Shown here piece after piece: positions 1 through 6,088 of a stretch of DNA of 7,004 nucleotides. Position numbers and translations under genes: made by a program. Origin of the DNA: Chloroflexota bacterium (GTDB lineage Bacteria > Chloroflexota > Ktedonobacteria > Ktedonobacterales > Ktedonobacteraceae); contig JAJZEJ010000625.1 in assembly GCA_021828635.1 (NCBI GenBank), forward strand, positions 1 through 7,004. Reading direction: 5' to 3'. The notes under the pieces were generated by a model that was given only the letters and a program-made list of their open reading frames with translations, did no database searches and had not been told where the DNA came from. Positions within the stretch are counted from its first letter, which is position 1; each line of letters starts with the position of its first letter.

Positions 1-728
1 CTGTGACACCAACAACGACTGTCTTGCAAAATTGTCTGCCATCACCGACACCAACGATGAATAGGGTACCCACGCAACCGGGCAGTGTAAATGTGCAAGG
101 TGGAAGTCGCGGTAGTGAACCCACAGCTTCACCAGTAACACGTCCTGTACGACCAACGCCCACTGTAGCACAGAAACCATCTGCAACGCCAACTACTGCG
201 CCGCAACCTGAGCCAACGCCGATACCAACGTTACCAGCGACATTAACACCGGTGTTACAACTAACGCCGACGCCGACTGTTGTGCCATTGACGCCGACGC
301 CGACATCAGCGTCATCGCCCACGGCAACGGTCACACCGCCGACACCAACACTTACCCCAGCGCCGCTTACTACTGCGACGCCAACGCCGACCGTAACTGT
401 TACGCCATCGCCAACCGTGGTGGTTAGCCCTACAGTTATAGCCCCAGGAGTTAGTCCGACCGCGAGTGTTACCGCGACGATTACGGCGGCAGCCACCGTG
501 GAAGGCAATCAACAACAAGGATCAGAGTTTTCTGGTGGGGGTGGGGGTATGCCAGCAGGTAATCAGGGAACGGCAGCAGCGGGCAACGGTTGGATGTCAA
601 ATTGTAGCAGCAATAGACCTGTAAAGCCGAAACCGCACCTTGCTATGGCTTTTATTCTGAAACCACTAGAAATAAACCTGCTCATGCTAGGACCAATAAT
701 GCTGTTTAACGAAATACTTTGGGAATAG
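1..728 (+). CDS. Pro/Thr-rich protein, C-terminal part (5' end outside window)
   Basis: The reading frame is open to the left edge, so the start is not visible. The GTG at position 3 is only the first in-frame start-like codon. Counting from it, residues 1-165 are dominated by Pro, Thr, Ser, Val and Ala with many PT and TPTPT units. A Gly run follows at 178-182, then an Asn/Gly/Ala stretch. The last 30 residues (about 213-240) change abruptly to a Leu/Ile/Met-rich segment ending at TAG 726-728. Such PT-rich tracts are usually extended, disordered linkers or wall-spanning stalks of exported or membrane-anchored proteins, so this is probably the tail of a larger surface protein. No catalytic domain is visible. 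The terminal segment could be a weak membrane anchor, or a frame-shifted or read-through end. The gene converges on the anti-sigma gene, and its stop lies 3 nt before a long inverted repeat. The frame is credible but the function is unknown. Confidence 0.6.
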   Translation, partial: VTPTTTVLQNCLPSPTPTMNRVPTQPGSVNVQGGSRGSEPTASPVTRPVRPTPTVAQKPSATPTTAPQPEPTPIPTLPATLTPVLQLTPTPTVVPLTPTPTSASSPTATVTPPTPTLTPAPLTTATPTPTVTVTPSPTVVVSPTVIAPGVSPTASVTATITAAATVEGNQQQGSEFSGGGGGMPAGNQGTAAAGNGWMSNCSSNRPVKPKPHLAMAFILKPLEINLLMLGPIMLFNEILWE

Positions 729-731
729 GTT

Positions 732-870
732 GGTGTAGGGACCGATTGATCGCGTCCAGTCTAGTATTCGTGTGATTCACGTTGGCAGATGCGATTCCAA
801 AGGGCGTTGATCCGCGCATGCGACACGACACCAGGTGCTGGCATTGACGCGATCAATCGGTCCCTACGCC
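732..870. repeat. Long inverted-repeat element A (REP/MITE-like)
   Basis: The arms at 735-756 and 846-867 are perfect 22-bp reverse complements. The left arm begins GTAGGGACCGATT and ends GATCGCGTC. Extending to 732-756 and 846-870 gives 25 bp with one mismatch, which would be a G-U pair in RNA. The 89-nt interior has no gene and contains smaller palindromes (CGTG/CACG at 769-781, CCAG/CTGG near 832-842). The arm sequence recurs, diverged, in element B at 1760-1839, so this is a dispersed repeat family and not a one-off hairpin. It sits between two convergent genes and could act as a bidirectional terminator or transcript stabiliser. Mobility is inferred; no transposase is present in the window. 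Confidence 0.85.
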
Positions 871-1619
871 GGTCTTAGGGTACCCAGAGCAAGAACTGGA
901 CCGGCAGGCGTGTTTGGCGTTGCCTGGGGACCAGGTTCCAGGCTGATAGCTGCTGCGTCAAAGCCGCTAAGGTCGCCTGGGTAGTCCAGGGTTGCTACGC
1001 CATTCTCGATATTCAGCAGACCGATACTGGTAGGCTGTTTGCCTTTGAGTAGCCAACCCTGATAGACATGCGTGCCAGTCGGTTGCTGAAGATTGTGCAT
1101 CACCAGAACCGTGATATGCTGCTGCGGGTAATAGGTTAGTTCGCCACTAATACCGGGGGTTTTGGCGGCACCGGTACTCTGCAAGTGATAGATAACAGGC
1201 GCACTGCTAGCTATGCTGCTGGACAGGTGGCTAACCTGTTGCTGCAATGAAATATTCCAGGCACCCATACCACCTAAGAGTAGCAGCAGCAAGATGGCCG
1301 CTACGGCGAGGAGTTGAGAACTCCAGGTGCGCCAGGAAGAGCGTTTGCGTCTAAGATCGCGTCTATGCTCTATTTGTTGTATTGATACTGGTCCGGCATC
1401 GTCTTGAATAGCAGTAAGCACGCGCTTCTTGAGGGCCGATGAAGGCACTACTTGTGGCACGGACAATGGCAAATAATCAATAGCCGTGCGTAGTTCGCGC
1501 ACAAGATTGCGGCAGTGTGAGCATTCTGCTAGGTGGGCGTCAGCTTCCTGCTGTTCTTCTGGCGTGATTGCATTCAGGACATACGCACCGGAAAGCTCTT
1601 CAAAATCCGTGCAGATCAT
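864..1619 (-). CDS. Anti-sigma factor, zinc-binding N-terminus and RskA-like C-terminal domain
   Basis: This is a membrane-anchored regulator that would hold an ECF sigma factor inactive at the inner face of the membrane. Numbered from the ATG at 1619 (251 aa), the N-terminus carries the zinc-binding anti-sigma pattern: C3, then H29-x3-C33-x2-C36. A basic stretch (RRKR) precedes one hydrophobic helix at about 102-122. The extracytoplasmic part (about 145-248) fits the anti-sigma-K (RskA) domain, with the YQGWLLKG segment and a terminal ISLEPGP...GPVLALG segment. I chose the ATG at 1619 because GGAG lies 9 nt upstream and the resulting MICTDFEEL start resembles family members. An ATG at 1634 adds five residues but has no good Shine-Dalgarno. 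No sigma gene is adjacent, although these normally pair in one operon. The TAG stop (864-866) lies inside the right arm of repeat element A, so the last residues may have been changed by the repeat. Confidence 0.88.
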   Translation of the reverse strand: MICTDFEELSGAYVLNAITPEEQQEADAHLAECSHCRNLVRELRTAIDYLPLSVPQVVPSSALKKRVLTAIQDDAGPVSIQQIEHRRDLRRKRSSWRTWSSQLLAVAAILLLLLLGGMGAWNISLQQQVSHLSSSIASSAPVIYHLQSTGAAKTPGISGELTYYPQQHITVLVMHNLQQPTGTHVYQGWLLKGKQPTSIGLLNIENGVATLDYPGDLSGFDAAAISLEPGPQATPNTPAGPVLALGTLRPA

Positions 1620-1722
1620 TCCTCGGTACTCCATTCTGTCTTCTTGACCTGTATTACGCCAGAACGTGTCCGTTAGATTACCATAGCGTCCACATGGCTG
1701 AGTTTTTGTGATACACTTTCAT

Positions 1723-1752
1723 ATGATATGGTATATGCTAGCTCAATTGCAA
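1723..1752 (-). promoter_or_regulatory. Tentative promoter of the anti-sigma gene
   Basis: Read on the minus strand, TTGCAA (1747-1752) and TATCAT (1723-1728) are separated by 18 bp, matching sigma-70-type boxes at 4/6 and 5/6. An overlapping alternative is TTGAGC with TATGAA at 17 bp. The stretch is AT-rich and lies about 100 nt upstream of the chosen start, with no other gene between. An ECF-type promoter would look different and cannot be excluded. Confidence 0.3.
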
Positions 1753-1759
1753 TAGCAAT

Positions 1760-1839
1760 AAAGGTAGGAACCGATTCACCGCATCAAGCATGCCGGTGCT
1801 TGGGCAAGGCGGACGCGGTGAATCAGTGTCCCTACCTTT
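1760..1839. repeat. Inverted-repeat element B, same family as element A; possible terminator of the reductase operon
   Basis: The outer arms AAAGGTAGG (1760-1768) and CCTACCTTT (1831-1839) pair over 9 bp. Inner arms GATTCACCGC (1773-1782) and GCGGTGAATC (1815-1824) pair over 10 bp, separated by an uneven internal loop (4 and 6 nt). The interior contains a further 6-bp hairpin, CAAGCA/TGCTTG at 1785-1802. The order GTAGG-ACC-GATT-CGC-TC matches element A. The element begins 6 nt after the aldo/keto reductase stop region ends on the minus strand (1840-1850 is an 11-nt gap). Minus-strand RNA would fold the stem and end in CCUACCUUUAUU, so it may terminate that operon, although the U-run is short. 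Confidence 0.75.
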
Positions 1840-1850
1840 CAAGGGGGATG

Positions 1851-2711
1851 TTAGACAAACAGTGGCTCCATGTTCAGTCGTTGAACCATCGCGTTCATTT
1901 CATCATCGGAGGGACCATCCTGGAAATGGCTGGCGGCATCCAGTACCTTTGGCAGGAGATGGATGTCACCAACGGTGTTTAGGAAGATGCCAGGGCGTTG
2001 TAGCACCCAGTGAACGGCGCGGTCGATATCGTGCTGATCTTCTAAGGGAGCATACCACGTTGAGTGGGTATGTGTACGGTCCATCCAGGGACGGTAAGCG
2101 ATGGATTTGATAGTCTGCACGGCAATGTTGTGTTGCTGGCAGGTGGCAACCAGGGCATTAAAATTCTCAGCATAGTAAGGACTTTGCATCGTGACATAGT
2201 TGTAGGGCAGTAACACCGAGTCGAAATCGAAACGGGTCAAGCTGCGACGATGCGTGGCGGCGATCTGAAGGCCATGACCTGTGATGCCAATCCCGCGAAT
2301 CAAACCCTGCTGTTTAGCCTCGATAGCAGCTTCCAGCACGCCGCCGGGGCTTAATGCAATGTCCCACTCGATGGGGTCAGCCAGATTATGCAACTGCCAG
2401 AGGTCTACGTAGTCAACGCCCATGCGCTCTAGCGAGCGGTGTAATTCTTCTTTGGCGGGCTTTGCCTTGCGTGCGCCGGTTTTGGTAGCCAGAAAGAAAT
2501 CTGAACGGTGCTGCTTGAACCAGGGTGCGATGCGTAATTCGGCCTCGCCGTAACTGGCGGCTACGTCGATATGGTTGACGCCATACTGAAGCAGAACTTC
2601 TAGCGTTTGATCTGCCTCGGCCTGCGTTACAGCACCGAGAGATGCAGCCCCAAAAATGGTGCGTGTCCTCTGATGACCACTATGTCCAAAGGGCAGCGTT
2701 GGTATCGCCAT
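1851..2711 (-). CDS. Aldo/keto reductase
   Basis: A predicted cytosolic NAD(P)H-dependent oxidoreductase of 286 aa that interconverts aldehydes or ketones and alcohols; the substrate cannot be read from sequence. It has the (beta/alpha)8-barrel pattern of the family and all four catalytic residues: D49 and Y54 in [14 protein letters not shown]77 in FFLATKTG, and H108 in LWQLHNL. The [11 protein letters not shown] segment and the [12 protein letters not shown] segment are also typical. The length suits the shorter members of the family. The start is well fixed: GAGGAG (2718-2723) lies 6 nt before the ATG. It is the last gene of a three-gene operon, 14 nt after the stop of the zinc-ribbon gene, so it is probably co-transcribed and has no promoter of its own. 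Repeat element B follows its stop by 11 nt. Family assignment is firm; any functional link with the two upstream genes is unproven. Confidence 0.93.
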   Translation of the reverse strand: MAIPTLPFGHSGHQRTRTIFGAASLGAVTQAEADQTLEVLLQYGVNHIDVAASYGEAELRIAPWFKQHRSDFFLATKTGARKAKPAKEELHRSLERMGVDYVDLWQLHNLADPIEWDIALSPGGVLEAAIEAKQQGLIRGIGITGHGLQIAATHRRSLTRFDFDSVLLPYNYVTMQSPYYAENFNALVATCQQHNIAVQTIKSIAYRPWMDRTHTHSTWYAPLEDQHDIDRAVHWVLQRPGIFLNTVGDIHLLPKVLDAASHFQDGPSDDEMNAMVQRLNMEPLFV

Positions 2712-2725
2712 GTAATACTCCTCTA

Positions 2726-3664
2726 TCAGGATACGAACTTCACTGAGTCAAGCATCGGTTGAATATACTTCTGCATGGCCTCATTATAGTACGTATCGGG
2801 GATGATGGTCTCGATATTGTAGTAAAGCTTGTTATGTTCAACGGAGATACTTAGAACATCGATCTTACTGTTGTTGGTGTCATCAAAGGCGGCATCCTGT
2901 TCTTCCCAGGATGTCCCACTGATGGTCCGTTTAGATGGTGTTGATGACGTGATCTGAAAGTTATTGACGCCTGTGGTGCTGCTTAATGCCTGCAAAACTT
3001 GCTGGTTCATCACATCGGCGCTAGCAATGCTGGATGTCACCTGCGCGGTGTAGCGACCGATAGCGAACTCAATGCCAAGCTGTTGTTGCTGTGGAGAGAG
3101 TATCACAGAGTTGCCATATTGGGTTTGTTGTGGCTGAGCAGCTACCCAATTCGAGGGATATTTCATCGTCACCCCAATCAGCGACGAAACACTCGTCAAA
3201 TCTTGAAATTTTTGGGGTGTAGGCAGTTGATTACCAGAGGTTGATGTGCCAGAGGTTGATGGTTGCTGAGAAGGTGTGGTGCCATTTGATGTACTACTGG
3301 TTGCCTGCTGCGACAAAGGTTGTGTTGTTCCGCTATGTCCATTAAGAAGAAGTGAACCGAATGTAAAGGCGGCACCTAAAAGAGGTACCAGGATGATGAC
3401 GACGGCGACGAGTAGCCAGTTTGAGCGCGGGCGTCCAGAGGTCTGTTTGGATGCCAAATCTGGACGTGGCACGACGACCGTAGGTGATAAAGTATCCATT
3501 GTGTTGTAGGTAGTGGATCGCTGCGGTACGCTTGCCGGCCAGGTTGGTGTGCCTGGGGGCAGATATGAGAGTGTTTGTGATGCGTAGGGGCGGATGGCAG
3601 ACCCACAGGCAGGGCAGAAAGTTGCCGAGTCCGCCAGTTCATTTTGGCAGCGTGGACAGTTCAT
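2726..3664 (-). CDS. Zinc-ribbon membrane protein with PsbP-like extracytoplasmic domain
   Basis: A three-part protein of 312 aa. The N-terminus is a small zinc ribbon (C3-x2-C6 and C17-x2-C20, as MNCPRC...FCPACG), followed by a Pro/Ser/Thr-rich cytoplasmic stretch. One membrane helix spans about 83-107 after a basic RPRSN segment. A Ser/Thr/Gln/Gly-rich linker runs from about 111 to 150. The C-terminal domain (about 155-312) begins with the MKYPSNW segment and ends with [11 protein letters not shown], a layout seen in PsbP/DUF1795-like lipid-anchored or secreted domains. The linker and C-terminal domain should lie outside the membrane. The function is unknown. The start was moved from an upstream ATG at 3682 to 3664, because GGGAG lies 7 nt before the latter and homologous zinc ribbons start at this point. 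It is the middle gene of the operon, with a 14-nt gap on each side. The topology is convincing; the PsbP-like label is a pattern match by eye. Confidence 0.82.
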   Translation of the reverse strand: MNCPRCQNELADSATFCPACGSAIRPYASQTLSYLPPGTPTWPASVPQRSTTYNTMDTLSPTVVVPRPDLASKQTSGRPRSNWLLVAVVIILVPLLGAAFTFGSLLLNGHSGTTQPLSQQATSSTSNGTTPSQQPSTSGTSTSGNQLPTPQKFQDLTSVSSLIGVTMKYPSNWVAAQPQQTQYGNSVILSPQQQQLGIEFAIGRYTAQVTSSIASADVMNQQVLQALSSTTGVNNFQITSSTPSKRTISGTSWEEQDAAFDDTNNSKIDVLSISVEHNKLYYNIETIIPDTYYNEAMQKYIQPMLDSVKFVS

Positions 3665-3671
3665 AATTATT

Positions 3672-3676
3672 CTCCC
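3672..3676 (-). promoter_or_regulatory. Ribosome binding site deciding the zinc-ribbon gene start
   Basis: GGGAG on the minus strand lies 7 nt before the ATG at 3662-3664. The upstream ATG (3680-3682), which overlaps the previous stop as ATGA, would place this site inside the coding region and add six residues before the zinc ribbon. Confidence 0.6.
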
Positions 3677-3678
3677 TG

Positions 3679-3936
3679 TCATGCTTGTGTCTTGGGAAGG
3701 CGACAGTTGAAGCGGACAATACCGCTCTGCCGGTCCGTGACAACATTAATCACTTCTAGTGTAATAGATTCTCCGACGGCCATAGGAATATCTGTTTCAT
3801 CTAAGACGCGGCACTCGAAGTGACGCTCCTGGTCAACTGTATCGGCGATGACACAGCGAACGTAGGGATGCTCTTTGCCCTGGAAAATGATCTGTAAACC
3901 ATCTTCCTTCTCTAGCAGCGTTCCAGCGCGTATCAT
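3679..3936 (-). CDS. Small hypothetical protein, probably all-beta
   Basis: I do not recognise this 85-residue protein. It has no signal peptide or membrane segment. Residues about 14-80 alternate hydrophobic and polar residues as in a small beta-barrel or sandwich, for example GLQIIFQG, YVRCVIAD, SITLEVINVV and GIVRFNCRL. It has three cysteines (28, 42, 78), not arranged as a zinc site. A PilZ- or OB-like fold is conceivable, but no signature motif supports either. The start at 3936 was chosen because GAGGAG lies 9 nt upstream and the promoter at 3978-4006 leaves a leader of about 35 nt. An in-frame ATG at 3963 would lie only about 8 nt from the predicted transcription start and has no Shine-Dalgarno. 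It is the first gene of an operon with the zinc-ribbon protein and the aldo/keto reductase, 14 nt ahead of the former. Confidence 0.68.
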   Translation of the reverse strand: MIRAGTLLEKEDGLQIIFQGKEHPYVRCVIADTVDQERHFECRVLDETDIPMAVGESITLEVINVVTDRQSGIVRFNCRLPKTQA

Positions 3937-3945
3937 CAGGTCTAG

Positions 3946-3951
3946 CTCCTC
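3946..3951 (-). promoter_or_regulatory. Ribosome binding site deciding the start of the 85-residue gene
   Basis: GAGGAG on the minus strand lies 9 nt before the ATG at 3934-3936. It falls downstream of the alternative ATG at 3961-3963, so the two starts are mutually exclusive readings of this stretch. Confidence 0.6.
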
Positions 3952-3977
3952 TACACGACACATCTATGTTGATAAAA

Positions 3978-4006
3978 ACTATAGATAAATATGCGCAAAA
4001 TGTCAA
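3978..4006 (-). promoter_or_regulatory. Near-consensus sigma-70-type promoter of the three-gene operon
   Basis: On the minus strand a perfect TTGACA (-35, 4001-4006) is followed after exactly 17 bp by TATAGT (-10, 3978-3983, 5/6 to consensus). Transcription would start near 3970. This is the best promoter match in the window and implies housekeeping rather than ECF-dependent expression for the operon at 1851-3936. Confidence 0.75.
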
Positions 4007-4095
4007 TCGTTACGAGGGGCATTTTGCGGGGGAATATATTCTTAATCTCTACGATTTATACGCTTCAAAACAGCATCAGGTCGCAGATAAGCGAG

Positions 4096-4121
4096 CAGAG
4101 GGTACTTTTACGCACCCTCTG
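4096..4121. terminator. Hairpin downstream of the dehydrogenase gene, possible terminator
   Basis: CAGAGGGT (4096-4103) and ACCCTCTG (4114-4121) form a perfect 8-bp stem with a 10-nt loop, about 40 nt after the dehydrogenase stop on the minus strand. There is no clear U-run on the minus strand; the plus-strand side is more U-rich but has no gene to end. A smaller 6-bp hairpin (TAAGCA/TGCTTA, 4148-4164) includes the dehydrogenase stop codon. Between this hairpin and the promoter at 3978-4006 I see nothing else. Confidence 0.4.
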
Positions 4122-4161
4122 TATCTTGTCTTCATTGTACCACGATTTAAGCAAGGTGTGC

Positions 4162-5154
4162 TTAGCTGGGCAGTACCTGCGGGTTTAAGATGTTGGGCGG
4201 GCGTTGCCTTAAAGCGTGTGCGCGAATATTGGCGCTGGCGGTTCTCGCCATCAGCGTGCGTGTCTTGAGCGAGGCACTGCCGATATGCGGCACTAGCACG
4301 ACCTGCTCCATGCCGAGTAGCGCAGGCTCGATAGCCGGTTCATGCTCAAAGACATCCAGACCCGCGCCCGCGATAATACCTGCTTGTAGTGCCTGCGCCA
4401 ATGCCTGCTCGTCAACGACCGGCCCACGTGTCGTATTAATTAAGATCGCTGTTGGTTGCATCAAACGCAACTCACGCGCTCCTATAAGATGATGCGTCTC
4501 CGGCGTATAAGGGGTATGTAAGCTGACAAAATCAGCCTGTTGGAGTAGAGTATCGAGAGGAACATACGTAAGTTGATAACGTGCCTCGTCTTCTAATGAA
4601 AGACGATGACGGGCATGATAGAGAACATGCATATCGAACCCTCTGGCGCGTTTAGCCATCTCGCGTCCAATGCGCCCGATACCAAGCAGGCCGAGGGTAG
4701 CATGGTGAACCTCTGCGCCGCAGAACAGTAATGGACCCCAACCGCTAAACTTGCCTGCCCGTAGGTACCGTTCGGCCTCGCTAATGCGGCGTGCTGTTGC
4801 CAGGAGCAGACCAAAAGCCAGGTCGGCAGTCGTTTCTGAGAGGACGCCTGGGGTATTGGTGACGGCGATGCCCAGGCGTGTAGCCGCCTCGATATCAATA
4901 TTGTTGTAACCTACGGCCATGTTGGCAACGAGCTTGAGTGGTGGCGTTGCGGAGACACAAACTGCTAAAAGGTGTTCATCGATGGTATCGGTAAGCAGGC
5001 AGTAGAGATAGTCATGGCCGGGCGCACGCTGTAGCAGTTCGGCATAGCTCCATATGAGTCCCTCTACTTGATTGGCCTCTACCTCACCCACCTCTTCTAG
5101 CAAAGGATATGCCGCGACTGGCACTTTTTGCGTCACAAGAATACGTGAGGGCAT
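4162..5154 (-). CDS. D-2-hydroxyacid dehydrogenase, glyoxylate/hydroxypyruvate reductase type
   Basis: A cytosolic enzyme of 330 aa that would reduce glyoxylate, hydroxypyruvate or a similar 2-oxoacid to the D-2-hydroxyacid with NAD(P)H. The Rossmann dinucleotide motif is GLLGIGRIG (155-163). The catalytic residues are R243 in NTTRGPVVDE, E272 in FEHEP, and H290 in PHIGSAS. The VGYNNIDIEAA segment and the TNTPGVLSETTADLAFGLLL stretch are characteristic of the glyoxylate reductase branch, and the length is typical. After the second strand of the nucleotide fold the sequence reads LYHARHR, with Arg and no acidic residue, which suggests NADPH preference (inference). The start is supported by AGGAG 7 nt upstream. 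It follows the glycosyltransferase gene by 25 nt and is probably co-transcribed with it. A related D-3-phosphoglycerate or other 2-hydroxyacid dehydrogenase role is possible, but the 330-aa single-domain size argues against a full-length SerA. Confidence 0.92.
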   Translation of the reverse strand: MPSRILVTQKVPVAAYPLLEEVGEVEANQVEGLIWSYAELLQRAPGHDYLYCLLTDTIDEHLLAVCVSATPPLKLVANMAVGYNNIDIEAATRLGIAVTNTPGVLSETTADLAFGLLLATARRISEAERYLRAGKFSGWGPLLFCGAEVHHATLGLLGIGRIGREMAKRARGFDMHVLYHARHRLSLEDEARYQLTYVPLDTLLQQADFVSLHTPYTPETHHLIGARELRLMQPTAILINTTRGPVVDEQALAQALQAGIIAGAGLDVFEHEPAIEPALLGMEQVVLVPHIGSASLKTRTLMARTASANIRAHALRQRPPNILNPQVLPS

Positions 5155-5179
5155 CGCGTTGCTCCTTATAACTTAAAAA

Positions 5180-5929
5180 TTATCGTGAAGTTTGCACTTC
5201 GACTACTTGCTCTTGCATAGCTATTGGGGCAAGGCGAAAGGGTTTGCCGAAGCGGCGACGCAACAGCATGGCTAGCGCGGGCCAACCATCCTTCCAGGGG
5301 GCCAGCTTCTTCTCTTTGCGCGGTGTGTAGCTGATCGGTACCTCGACAATTTTATACCCCGACTGAAGGATACACGCGGTAATCTCTGGCTCAATCTCGA
5401 AGCGGCGTCCCTCCATCGGTAAAGCATGTGCGATCTCGACCGGCATCAACTTGTAGCAGGTCTCCATATCGTGAATATGACTGCCAAAGAGGATATTGGT
5501 GATAGTAGTCAGAAAACGATTGCCCCAGCGGGTAGTGAATTTCTGGAAGGAGAGATCGCGGTAGCCATAGACAGCTACACGCTCATTACCAGCGCGGCGT
5601 GTTTCTTCCCATTTACGGACTAGCGCAGGCAGGTCTTGTGGATCATATTCCATATCGGCGTCTTGCACTGTTACCAGGTCGCCACTGACTAAACGGAATC
5701 CACTACGTAAACCGGCTCCTTTGCCTTGATTATGTTCATGTCGTAGGTAGCGATAACTATTGAATGGCTCTTGTTGCTGCAATTGCTGTAAAATTTCCCA
5801 GGTACGATCTGTTGAAGCATCGTCAACCACGATTACTTCAAGATCAAGGGCTACTTGTGAAAGTAGATGAAGAACGTTTGAGACTGTTTTCTCTTCATTA
5901 TACACAGGAACAACCACTGAAATGCGCAT
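5180..5929 (-). CDS. Family 2 glycosyltransferase, dolichol-phosphate mannosyltransferase-like
   Basis: A GT-A fold glycosyltransferase of 249 aa that would transfer a sugar from a nucleotide donor, possibly to a polyprenyl phosphate or a surface glycan; donor and acceptor are not readable. Motifs run in family order: VVVPVYNEEKT at the N-terminus, VVDDAST (34-40) for the nucleotide, HNQGKGAGLRSGF (66-78), the metal-binding DAD (D90-A-D92), DMETCYK (154-160), and FEIEPEIT (177-184). There is no membrane helix, so unlike PgaA/BcsA-type synthases it is soluble or peripheral, and it lacks the C-terminal transmembrane pair of GtrB/DPMS-like enzymes. The ATG at 5929 has GGGAG 7 nt upstream and gives the usual MRISVVVPVYNEE start; a GTG at 5947 would add six residues. 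It leads a two-gene unit with the dehydrogenase. Confidence 0.92.
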   Translation of the reverse strand: MRISVVVPVYNEEKTVSNVLHLLSQVALDLEVIVVDDASTDRTWEILQQLQQQEPFNSYRYLRHEHNQGKGAGLRSGFRLVSGDLVTVQDADMEYDPQDLPALVRKWEETRRAGNERVAVYGYRDLSFQKFTTRWGNRFLTTITNILFGSHIHDMETCYKLMPVEIAHALPMEGRRFEIEPEITACILQSGYKIVEVPISYTPRKEKKLAPWKDGWPALAMLLRRRFGKPFRLAPIAMQEQVVEVQTSR

Positions 5930-5936
5930 AGATGCT

Positions 5937-5941
5937 CTCCC
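5937..5941 (-). promoter_or_regulatory. Ribosome binding site deciding the glycosyltransferase start
   Basis: GGGAG on the minus strand, within a purine-rich GAGAGGGAGAG stretch, lies 7 nt before the ATG at 5927-5929. It would be inside the coding region if the GTG at 5945-5947 were used. Confidence 0.6.
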
Positions 5942-5975
5942 TCTCACACCTCATGTTTAGACTATGAGTACGGAA

Positions 5976-6005
5976 ATAATAATGGACGTTTGAAGAACCT
6001 TACAA
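5976..6005 (-). promoter_or_regulatory. Probable promoter of the glycosyltransferase-dehydrogenase unit
   Basis: On the minus strand TTGTAA (6000-6005) and TATTAT (5976-5981) are spaced by 18 bp, matching 4/6 and 5/6. Transcription would start near 5969, giving a leader of about 40 nt. Three GTTCTT units (plus-strand AAGAAC at 5993, 6009 and 6020) overlap and flank the -35 region. The rest of 5930-6088 holds no gene and no convincing terminator for the upstream propeller gene. Confidence 0.42.
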
Positions 6006-6088
6006 ATTAAGAACGAATCAAGAACTAACAGGCAGTTCAACTCATCTAGTTAAACGAACGAAGCCTGAAAATGGGCAGTATCTTTCTC

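Noticed and set aside
312..518. Minus-strand reading frame of 68 codons rich in Arg, Trp and Cys
   Set aside because: It is the antisense of the Pro/Thr repeat region; repeated ACGCCGACG units produce open, biased antisense frames without a gene.
732..870. CRISPR repeat or insertion-sequence ends
   Set aside because: Only one inverted pair with no spacer array, no transposase frame in the 89-nt interior, and no evident target-site duplication.
2999..3509. Plus-strand frames inside the zinc-ribbon gene
   Set aside because: Antisense shadows of a well-structured minus-strand protein, with no start signals.
3966..4492. Plus-strand frames running from the operon promoter region into the dehydrogenase gene
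   Set aside because: They overlap the promoter and the 3' half of a clear dehydrogenase on the other strand and show no domain or start signal.
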